Under the pieces are notes generated by a model. The model worked only from the letters and a program-made list of their open reading frames with translations, searched no databases and was not told where the DNA came from. Position numbers and translations under genes: made by a program. From positions 992,001-1,056,000 of the forward strand of contig OX638369.1 of assembly GCA_951812925.1 (NCBI GenBank): a stretch of 64,000 nt of DNA, read 5' to 3'. This document shows positions 55,571-64,000 of this stretch, one piece after another. Position 1 is the first letter of the stretch. Each line of letters opens with the position of its first letter. The DNA comes from Calliopum simillimum (taxonomy: Eukaryota > Arthropoda > Insecta > Diptera > Lauxaniidae).

Positions 55571-56229
55571 CTCAGGTATTGATAAAAAGCAAGAAAGCAT
55601 TAAAAAGCTAATAACGATAACTATTTTTAAAAATAATGTGCCACAAACACTCATGTGAAGTTGGCTCCGTGATTTTCGAAAATTCGAAATAGTTCTGCAA
55701 AATTGGACCGAAAATCGGAGGTGTACCGTTTTTGCTCAGCGCCATGTTTTTCACGTGGAGGAGTTCTGATAACATTTTTGAGCTCACAGGAAAGAATTTT
55801 GGAGTTCTTTATACTTTTTTTTTTTTTTTTGGTGACTAAATTTTTTTTCTGAAAAATAAAGTTTTTAACAAAAAAAAGTTTTAATTGCAGATCTGGATAG
55901 TGCTCGAAGAGTTGTAAATAAAATCCTAGTAGTATTTTTCCGAAATATTTGTACTTTTCATTTTAATCGAAGAATCAAAAAAATTTCGGTTTTTTTCTAA
56001 GTATCCGAAAATGAAAATTTTGTTGTAGAGGAGTTCTAGGTAGAGTTCTAAAGAAAATATTAAGTAAAATTTTTGCAAAATATTTGTACATTTCATTTTA
56101 ATCGAAAAATTAGAAAAAATTTTCGGTCTTTAATTAAGTATCTGAAAAGGACTATTCGTAGAGTAGTTCTGATTGGAGTTCCGAATAGGGCTCAAGGAGT
56201 TCTAAAGAAAATCCTAGTAACATTTTTCC
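55571..56229. repeat. Continuation of the host repeat and ~140-bp tandem units
   Basis: 55571-55650 continues the 7500-7600 paralogue. About three loose units follow, with AAATCCTAGTA, TTTTTCCGAAATATTTG and TTCATTTTAATCGAA at about 55930, 56060 and 56210. No gene. Confidence 0.65.
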
Positions 56230-56577
56230 GAAATATTTGAATGTGTTTTTTTGAAAGTGGAAAAAGAGCACATTTTTTGATAAACTGAGATATTGAAGGG
56301 TTTACGTACGACTCAATTTAAAAATATTGGCAAGCGTTATTAAACTGGTGTTAAGTGTTTACCTCTATAAATTTATCAAATTTTGTTCATCTGTAAAAAT
56401 TTTTGGAAGTGTAATAGAAAATAGTTGAATTTTTTGGTCTGAATGGACTTCTTATTCCACTTTCATTTATAATAAATTAAAAAATTTGTTATAATTTTGT
56501 ATGATATTACTTTTTCAATCACAAAATGTTTTGGAAATAAAAGCAAAGGAAAATTAAAACTTAGAAAAATTTTACTT

Positions 56578-56840
56578 TACTTTACGCTTGACGCTTTACG
56601 CTTTATACTCTACGCTTTGTGCTTTGCGCTTTAGGTTTTACGCTTTGCGCTTAACGATTTACGCTTTGCGCTTTACGCTTTGCGCTTTACGCTTTGCTCT
56701 TTACGCTTTACGCTTTGCGCTTTACGCTATACGCTTTTCGCTTTACGCATTGTGCTTTGCGCTTTGCGCTTTACGCTTTGCGCTTTACACTTTGCGCTTT
56801 ACGTTTTACGCTTTGCTCTTTACGCTTTGCGCTATTCAAA
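56578..56840 (+). repeat. (GCTTTACGCTTT)n satellite
   Basis: About 260 bp of alternating TACGCTTT and TGCGCTTT hexamer/octamer units. It opens ALRF-repeat frames in three phases, which are artefacts. It begins exactly where FBX text (TTTTACTTTA) ends. Confidence 0.92.
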
Positions 56841-56998
56841 AGGTCTGAAATACATACATATGATTTTTTAAGTAGAGCAATCTTTATTATGTTGGAGAAA
56901 TATTGACAAATACAGATAAAAATACAAAGAAGTCGGAGAATTTTGATATATTTGAGAAATGTCTAAAAAAATTTACTCTTACTTACCTTACTCTTCAC

Positions 56999-59405
56999 CA
57001 GGGGCGTGGAGAGAAAATCCGGGCCCGGGGGTAATTATATGCCGGGCCCCACTACTAGCTTTTTTTTTATTCGATACTAACCCACAGGATGCCCAAGAGA
57101 TATGTGAAATGTGCAAATTTGTGATTTTGTTTGCTTCCCGCCCATATTCATAAAATAAAAGTCAAAAATAAGATTTCGGCCGGTCTTCGATCAATGCTTG
57201 AAAAATATACTAAAAAAAGCCAAATCATTTTAACTGCCCGAACTTCGAGACTATTGGTTTCTTTCGGAGATTTCATTAAATCAACTTTTGTAGAGTATAA
57301 CTATGCTAAAATTATATCCTTAGGAGATTTCGGTCCAAATATTAAACTTGATGCTGTTTTGGAACAAAAATACAAATTTTTTAAGAAAATTTTCATGACT
57401 AGAAATTGATTTTTTGTAAATTTCAAGTGGCGAGATATTTGTTCTGGAAATCCTATGTTGCAATTAAAAAGAAAAACGTAATTAAAATTACATACTAGTT
57501 TTTGGGGTATGGATCTGTTCTCAAGTACTGATTTTGTCTTCAAAATGAGCTATAAAATGATCTTGTATAATTTTCCTTTCAACAAATAATATTTTCCTGA
57601 AGGCAGGATTCTGTACCTTAAAATTTTTAAGTTATGTAGCGTGTAAAAGGTTATTAATTTTATAAGTTTTATTTTTTTTAGTTGAGAGCAAAGATGGGCG
57701 TTGGTTCTAGTTTTAATCATGACCCGTAGGGCTCTACTTACCAGCGCACTATGGTTTTTTTTTGGACTAAAAAGTGCACACAAAAATAATTCACTACAAG
57801 GACCCTTTTTTTAAAAAAAAAATCAAATGCAAAATTAAAGGTTATACATTGAGCTATCTGACAAGATGCCCGCTTTTTCTAGCATTTGATCCACAAATTA
57901 GGGACAGAGGTCGAAATCTCATAAATTTTTAAAAAACCGTTTTTCTGTTTAAAAATGTTAGTCGCATTAAACGCAGGGGTGATACATGAATAAATTTATA
58001 TGCATTCAATGAAATCAAGCAAGAAAAAATTAATTCCTTATAAAAATGGGCGGTGCCACGCCCAAAAAACAAATTCCTGATATCTCCGAAACTATTAGAC
58101 GCAGATAGATAAGACTCGGTATGTTTGTAAAAGGCACAGAGAGAAATTATATTTATTAGAAAAGTGGGCGGTGCCACGCCCCAAAAATATAAAACACACC
58201 ATAACTTCGAAACTATTTGACCCATGTGGATGAAATTCGGTTTAAATACAAAAGTCATCAAGACAAATAATGTCTGCTGAAAAAATATGTGGCACCACGC
58301 CCACAGGCGATGCTACATGAATGAACTTGTTTCCTGTAGAACAGAGTTTCAATTAATAAGGATATGTTCATTGTTGGGTGTGGTACCGCCCTTTTTTTCA
58401 GCAAATATTATTTGACTCACTACTCTTTATATACATATGTGTATACCAAAATCCATTGCTGTAGCTCAAATAGTTTCGGAGATATGATAAGTTTTATATA
58501 TGTAGGGCGTGGCACCGCCCACTTTTTTAGTGGATATTATTTCTCTCTGTGCCTGTTACAAGTATACCGAATCTTATCTTTCTGCGTCCAATAGTTTCGG
58601 AGATATAACGAATTTGTTTTTGGGGCGTGGCACCGCCCATTTTCACTTTGAGTTAATTTCATAAATTTATTCATATTTCACTCCTGCGTTTAATGCGACT
58701 AACATTTTTAAACAGAAAAACCGTTTTTTTCAAAATTTATGAGTTTTCGACCTCTGTCCCTAATTTGTGGATCAAATGCTGGAAAAAGCGGGCATCTTTT
58801 TACCTTTAATTTTGCATTTGATTTTTTGTAAAAAAATAGGGTCCTTGTAGTGAATTATTTTTGTGTGCACTTTTTAGTCCAAAAAAAAACCATAGTGCAG
58901 CGATGGGCTCGAGCTCTGAAATCGATTTTCATGCGAGCCCGTACCTAACCACAAAGCCCTTAATTTAGAGGCCCGTGAGGTTCCGTAAATCACACGAAGG
59001 TTTAGAAGCACGAACTTGGAAAGAATTCTGTTATTAAATAAAAATATGGAAAATTATGTCTATGTGAAGTGTTTAGAATGAAAATGGAGTAAGTTAAGTC
59101 AAACAAAAGAACTTATTAGATTTGTCCAAAAAGTTAGCAGGCAATGGTATCACCTTTGTTTTTTCTCGTTTGAAAAAAAAAAAAAAAATTTGCGGGCCCG
59201 GGCTTTTTTTCAAGTGCTTGTTTCGTGTTCATTGGTTGGGCCCGTTTCCTCTAGTTGAGCGTAAATATCATTTCGCAAGCTTGCAAAATACTACTATAAA
59301 TTTTATTTATGAAGATTTTGGTTCTGCTTAAATCCGGGCCCTCCAAGAAACTCCGGGCCTGGGGGAATCCCCCCCTTACCCCCCCCCCCCCTCTCGTCAG
59401 GCCTG
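56999..59405. mobile_element. hAT-like element with 8-bp duplication CTCTTCAC
   Basis: The left end is CAGGGGCGTGGAGAG and the right end, complemented, CAGGCCTGACGAGAG. CTCTTCAC flanks both (56991-56998, 59406-59413). Both subterminal zones carry CCGGGCCCGGGG-type words. An 8-bp duplication with CAGGG ends fits hAT. No convincing transposase: frames at 56959-57153 and 57131-57409 are short and unassigned. It contains Transib-like element 3. Confidence 0.75.
57747..58897. mobile_element. Transib-like element 3: palindrome, CACTATG ends, CAGCG duplication
   Basis: The ends are CACTATGGTTTTTTTTTGG in both orientations. CAGCG is duplicated at 57742-57746 and 58898-58902. The arms (about 57747-58235 and 58440-58897) are inverted copies sharing TTTTTAGTCCAAAAAAAAAC and GACCTCTGTCCCTAATTTG with their inverses. 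Inside are about six GGGCGTGGCACCGCCC-type palindromes (58047, 58168, 58290, 58378, 58506, 58622) linked to TAGTTTCGGAGATAT words. CACWATG ends with GC-rich 5-bp duplications match Transib. Non-autonomous. Confidence 0.78.
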
Positions 59406-59460
59406 CTCTTCACTATACAGAAGGTTTTGCTTTTACATCAATTGTATTGCTGTTATTATT

Positions 59461-59510
59461 TTTGTTGTTGTTGTTGTTGTTGTTGTTGGTATTATTGTTG
59501 TTTTTGTAAT
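59461..59510 (+). repeat. (TTG)n microsatellite
   Basis: About ten TTG units (complement CAA) in the FBX loop region. A shorter counterpart is in copy 1 near 11828. Confidence 0.9.
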
Positions 59511-59663
59511 GTTTCGCTAAATTTCATGAAAATTTCTTTGGTTTACTTTTTTGTTTTACTATAAAAAAAATGTTAATGCAAGAAATCAGGTACAAATTAC
59601 ATGTCAAATGAAAGGAAATAAATTGGGCTTTTATAATATGTTACTAAAACTATGCATAAATGA

Positions 59664-60177
59664 GGTGCCGCGACATAGTCCCAACGGACATAATCCCCAT
59701 TCACGATTTATAAAATGGGGATTATGTCCGCAAGTGTTTCGGACATAATCCCCAGCAAAAACGGACATAGTCCCCATAACGATATTTTGCTATTGACAAC
59801 AGCCGCAGCTCAGGATCTACAACTCCCAAAAATTCCTGATCAGTCTATAATATATCCAACACCTAGTTTGCTAGCCACAGTAATTTTACATAAGGGTTGG
59901 GGTAAGTGGATGGCCTGTGGCCGCAGCTCAGGATTTAGGACTCCCAAAAATCTAACACCGGCTTCGCGGCGGCCCTCGGCCGCGGATCAGTCTATAACAT
60001 CCAACACTATATAAATTTTTTAAATGGATTATTGCGAAAATTTTGTTCAATCTTAATTAAATTTTTTTCGGACATAACCCCCATGACCAAAATGGGGATT
60101 ATGACCGAAAAATGTTCGGACATAATCCCCATTTACGAAGTAGGGAGTATATCCGTTGGGACTATGTCCGGCAGCCC
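59664..60177. mobile_element. 514-bp MITE with iterated GGACATAATCCCC motifs
   Basis: The left end is GGTGCCGCGACATAGTCCC and the right, complemented, GGGCTGCCGGACATAGTCCC. The flanking 8-bp near-duplication is ATAAATGA (59656-59663) and ATTAATGA (60178-60185). FBX copy 1 has GCATTAATGATA uninterrupted. CGGACATAATCCCC or its inverse occurs about seven times near the two ends. In the middle CCGCAGCTCAGGAT...ACTCCCAAAAAT is duplicated (59800, 59922), and one copy contains a GC-rich stretch (CGGCTTCGCGGCGGCC). Superfamily unassigned. Confidence 0.8.
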
Positions 60178-60668
60178 ATTAATGATATAGTTTTTGGAAA
60201 AATAGTGCTTTAAAAAAAAAATGGTCAAAATATCTGAAAATTTGCAATATCTCTAAAACCACTCGGATTAAAATTTTTTGTAGGTAGATTTTGTAGCAAG
60301 TTAACATATCTTTCGTATGACACTAATATTATCAAAATCTTTCCAGGGGTTCCCAATTTATAATAATTTTTATAAAAGATATATCTCGATCTTCTGGTGG
60401 CTTTATCTCTGAAAGTAGGTCCGACAAGAACTTTCTGTTGTTATTATTGTTGTAATTTATTTCCAGAGCCCTACTTGGGCAAAAAGAAAAGAAAAGAAAC
60501 AACAACAGTTTTAAAAGTAAAATTTTTCTAAGTTTTAATTTTCCATTGCTTTTATTTACAAAAAATTTTGTTAGTGAAAATGGAATAAATCATACAAAAG
60601 TATAACAAATTTTTAAATTTATTATAAATAAAATTGGAATAAGTCCATTCAGACCAAAAAACGCAATT

Positions 60669-62263
60669 GAGGCGTTGCGTGCAATAACGCCCCAAGTCGA
60701 AAAATGGCATTTCGAGATAATTCAATTTAAAGTTTTCAAATGCTGATAAAAAGAACAAACCATCATTTAAACCTTGAAAAACAAATTTATTCAATTAAAC
60801 CTAATAAAATGAGTAAATAATTACTGCTAACACATAATACTAACGCATGTTGACAGAATTATCGAAGAAGGAAAAACTTAAATTGTAGGGCGTTTTTGCA
60901 TAAATCCATTTGACTATCACTGGAGTAACGTTAGCATTTTGCTTGGGAAACCGGCAAAACGGTTCCGAATTTAATGATTTTTTTTTTTAAAATGAAGGGA
61001 ATGAAATATACTTTCACCTTAATTATTTATAAATGTGCGTTTTTGTTTATTTCTTTAAAATTTTAATATTATAAAATGCACGCATACATTTGCATCTAAG
61101 TTTAGCACCTGGTAACGTTAGCATTTTGCTTGGGAAACCGGCAAAACTGTTCCGATTTTAATGATTTTTTTTTTTTAAATGAGGCGAATGAAATATACTT
61201 TCACCGTAATTATTTATAAATGTGCATTTTTGTTTATTTCTTTAAAATTTTAATTTTATAAAATGCATGCATACATTTGCATCTAAGTTTTGCACTTGGT
61301 ATATATTTTTTTTGCAAACGGTTATAGAGATTTTAACGAAATTTGGTACAATGTTCTATATTAGTATACCATTAAGACTGGGATCAATTCTAACCCTGTA
61401 GATAATCATAGAAAGGCGTTGCAAATGCTTTAAAATTAGAATTTATTTGGCAATATTTCGCAAACGGTGGTTAAGTTTGGTAAACAAATGCTGATTATAA
61501 ATAGCGTAAATGGGATGGGATGGCAAGAGTGTCACACCTACTTTTAAAGAATTGAATATTTTGATTCAATATTACACAAAAGCGGCGCAATGAATTTTAA
61601 TGAATATTGAAATCAAAAAAAAAAATTTCGAATTCTTGTCTTTTTTTTATTCTTTCGACGATAACTTTTTTTAGATCAGAGATAGGAAAAGACAAAATTT
61701 GATAAAAAATAAGGAGATAAAGTTTGCTTTAAACTGCTTTATTGAAAATTTTCTTAAGCTAAAAATTTATCAAACATAGGAATTTTTTTACCCGGCCGGA
61801 AAAATGGATTTAATTCAAAAGAAAGGTGCCTTACGAAAAAAGTGTACAAGGCAGAAAATGCTTAGAATCGTCCAAAAAATATGTGTGAATTTTTTCAGAA
61901 TTTTTTCGAACACTTTATAATTTTTCAAAATTTGGCTAAAAAAAAAAAAAAAATCACACGTACTCTTTAGACAATTCTAAGCATTTTTGCCATATAAAAT
62001 TTTTTCGTTCAGCACCTTGGTTTTATGTAAAAACCGTTTTTCCTACCGCGAATTGATTTATGCAAAAACGCCCCAAGTCGCACTACGCCCTTCTTGCACG
62101 CAACTCTTTAAACAGTATATATATATTGCTCTACCATATTCTGTGATCGAAATTGGAAGTTGAAATTAAGTACACATATATTTGAGGACCCAAGCTTTTC
62201 AAAAAAGCGATGGGCGCAAAAACGCCCTAAGTCGACTTAGGGCGTTAATGCACGCAACGCCTC
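60669..62263. mobile_element. 1.6-kb TIR element (GAGGCGTTGCG ends, AATT duplication)
   Basis: The ends are GAGGCGTTGCGTGCA in both orientations followed by TAACGCCC(C/T)AAGTCG. AATT lies at 60665-60668 and 62264-62267. The uninterrupted FBX copies read ACTCAACTATTTTC here, so length is restored exactly with a 4-bp duplication. The internal inverted words GCGTTTTTGCATAAATC (60886) and GATTTATGCAAAAACGC (62047) form a second, inner pair. No protein recognised. Confidence 0.8.
60925..61300 (+). repeat. Two-copy 187-bp tandem duplication
   Basis: GTAACGTTAGCATTTTGCTT starts at 60925 and again at 61112. The two units are about 95% identical through TTTGCATCTAAGTTT. It lies within the GAGGCGTTGCG element. 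Confidence 0.9.
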
Positions 62264-62469
62264 AATTATTTTCTATTACACTTGTAAAAATTTTTACAGC
62301 ACAACAAAATTTGATTAATTTACAGTGGTAGACACTTAACACCAGTTTAATAACGCTTGCCAATATTTTTAAATTGAGTCGTACGCAAACACTTTAATAT
62401 CTCAGTTTATGAAAAAGTTGACTTATTCCACTTTCAAAAAAACCTCTTCATATTGTAGTTATTTTAATA

Positions 62470-63548
62470 TATGAATGGGTTTATTTGAAAGTGGAATAAG
62501 TCCAATTCCGGAAAAATTGAGTTTATGGTAGTTATAGCTAGCTATATATGTCCTCTTTTTATATTGAAAATTACATACTCGTTAAATCACGATTTCATCA
62601 AAAATTACTCAAAAGAACTTTTCATGAAAAGCATTTTTACAAAAATGATTTTTTTGAAAGTGGAATAAGTCCATTTTTTCATCTACTGCTATGCAGAAGA
62701 TTTTGCTTTTAAATCAATTTAAAAATATTGGCAAGCGTTATTAAACCGGTGTTAAGTGTTTACCACTGTAAATTAATCAAATTTTGTTATGCTGTCAAAA
62801 TTTTTACAAGTGTAATAGAAAATAGTTGAGTTTTTTTGGTCTGAATGGACTTATTCCACTTTCATTTATAATAAATTTTAAAATTTGTTATACTTTTGTA
62901 TGACTTATTCCATTTTTACTCACAAAATATTTTGTAAATTAAAGCAAAGGAAAATTAAAACTTAGAAAAATTTTACATTAAAAACTGTTGTTGTTTCTTT
63001 TCTTTTCTTTTTGCTCAAGTAGGGCTCTGAAAATTAGTTACAACAATAACAAAAACAAAAAGTTCTTGTCGGACCTACTTTCGGAGATATAGCTATCGGA
63101 AGATTGAGATATATCTTTTATAAAAATTATTATAAGTTGGGAACCCCTGAAAGGATTTTAATAATATTAGTGTCATACGAAAGACATGTTAATTTGCTAC
63201 AAAATTGACCTGCAAAAAATTTTAATCCGAGTCGTGGTTTTAGAGATATTGCAAATTTACAGAAATTTTTACCATTTTTTTTTTTTTTAATCCACTATTT
63301 TTCCAAAAACTGTATCATTAATGCATAATTTTTGTAACATATTATAAAAGCTCAATTTATGTATTACCTTCCATTTGACATGTAATTTGTACTTGATTTC
63401 TTGCACTACGTATTTTTTTATAGGAAAACACTTAACACCGGTTTAATAACGCTTGCCAATATTTTTAAATTGAGTCGTACGCAAACCCTTTAATATCTCA
63501 GTTTATGAAAAAGTGGACTTATTCCACTTTCAAAAAAACCCATTCATA
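62470..63548. mobile_element. FBX palindromic element, copy 3, right arm mostly deleted
   Basis: The complete left end and arm (62470-63424) match 10813-11715 closely. At 63430 the sequence jumps from the loop side (TATAGGAAAACA) to the terminal ~115 bp of the right arm (CTTAACACCGG to AAACCCATTCATAT). The two terminal motifs are kept. It lies about 20 bp from the end of copy 2. Confidence 0.88.
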
Positions 63549-63860
63549 TGATATTTCCAAATGAAAAATTTCAGATATTGCCGTTTTTTTTTTTAATCAT
63601 CTAGTACTAAGTATTCTATATAGCCAGGAACTGCAAATAACTTTTCCTACTTCGTCCTATTTGCAAATATTTTTTTTTTTTTAAGAAATGCTTAAAATGA
63701 AAAATTTGCATGAAATAAGAAAATCGTCCTAAATACCCGGTTTTTAGCAAAACAAATTTGAGATAATTTTTGAGCTCACCGACCCCAAATTACTTAAAGT
63801 ACCAAATTTCATCGATATCCAACCACTCCTTCTATTTTTGACCATTGCTTGCATGGGCTC
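63549..63860. other. Nothing recognised
   Basis: AT-rich spacer without gene or identified repeat. Confidence 0.4.
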
Positions 63861-64000
63861 AACGCATTGTGGGGCGTGGTACCTCCCATATAAGCAAAAT
63901 CATCAAAATGCTATACTGAAAACGTTTTTCGAGATAATCAAAGCAAATATCACTCAAACACTAAGAGCAGTAAAAACAAGCTCTGAGCAAAAACTAGGTT
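63861..64000 (+). mobile_element. DINE-1-like element, copy H (cut by window end)
   Basis: One tandem unit: GGGGCGTGGTACCTCCCATA, ATGCTATACTGAAAACGT, AAGCTCTGAGCAAAAACTAGG. No 5' block precedes it, so it is either 5'-truncated or a detached unit. Confidence 0.8.

Larger units (their letters stand above)
56230..62450. mobile_element. FBX palindromic element, copy 2, inflated by insertions
   Basis: The left end is TTTTTTTGAAAGTGG near 56240 and the right end is the inverse near 62440. FBX sequence is visible at 56230-56577, 59440-59663, 60178-60668 and 62264-62450. The rest is inserted: a satellite (56578-56835), a hAT-like element, an iteron-rich MITE and a 1.6-kb TIR element. Much of the left arm after the satellite is absent relative to copy 1. 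Confidence 0.82.

Noticed and set aside
55367..55654. Transib transposase fragment
   Set aside because: The frame crosses the right boundary of Transib-like element 2 and lacks recognisable catalytic motifs.
56588..56906. ALRFTLCALRF-repeat frames in three phases
   Set aside because: They arise from the TACGCTTT/TGCGCTTT satellite; all phases are open, so there is no coding signal.
57131..57409. hAT transposase gene
   Set aside because: A 92-codon frame inside the hAT-like element, but no hAT dimerisation or zinc-finger motif can be seen.

Overview
This is a eukaryotic, AT-rich, transposon-saturated window. The best guess is a higher fly (Diptera, perhaps Tephritidae). The reasons are many copies of a DINE-1/INE-1-like Helentron derivative, three different mariners, Tc1-, piggyBac-, hAT- and Transib-like DNA elements, RNase-H-bearing LINEs with CCTAA-repeat tails, and introns of 50-80 bp. 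No host protein-coding gene can be named with confidence. Almost every reading frame above 60 codons comes from a transposon, a microsatellite or a palindrome arm.

Layout. 1-2.1 kb: 36-bp minisatellite, piggyBac-type hairpin MITE, hAT-type MITE, first DINE-1-like element. 2.7-5.3 kb: Transib-like element holding mariner 1. 5.9-7.2 kb: mariner 2. 7.6-8.9 kb: degenerate minisatellite. 9.3 kb: tRNA-like sequence. 10-12.8 kb: Tc1 relic and a 2-kb palindromic element (family FBX, copy 1). 12.8-19.6 kb: a probable ~6.8-kb element with a spliced but broken gene on the minus strand, containing a Tc1-derived palindrome and a DINE-1-like element that itself carries a MITE. 19.9-21.1 kb: long-TIR element. 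23.0-26.7 kb: palindromic element split by LINE 1. 28-30.3 kb: more palindromes. 30.6-35.6 kb: low-copy-looking sequence with one possible signal-peptide exon, then a MITE and a nested TIR cluster. 37.3-40.0 kb: LINE 2 with its target duplication and two insertions. 40.2-43 kb: DINE-1-like tail, CAGT/TA palindrome, a small candidate gene, a MITE. 43.1-47.2 kb: DINE-1-like element containing a decayed piggyBac-like transposon. 47.7-48.6 kb: mariner 3. 50.6-54.5 kb: two more DINE-1-like copies, one holding a foldback element. 54.5-55.6 kb: second Transib-like element. 56.2-63.5 kb: two FBX copies, the first inflated by a satellite, a hAT-like element (itself holding a third Transib-like palindrome), an iteron-rich MITE and a 1.6-kb TIR element. 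The window ends inside another DINE-1-like repeat.

The genes do not act as a pathway. What the window preserves is a stratigraphy of nested insertions. Target-site duplications, and in several cases an uninterrupted paralogue elsewhere in the window, give the order of events. The two strongest themes are (i) elements with RSS-heptamer-like ends (CACAGTG or CACTATG) and GC-rich 5-bp duplications, as expected for Transib, the RAG1-related superfamily, and (ii) many near-perfect palindromes of 0.7-2 kb, which would make long hairpin RNAs if transcribed.

Limits: there are no database searches. Family names rest on motifs, termini and target duplications read by eye. Boundaries with a stated target duplication are base-accurate as read; others are approximate.
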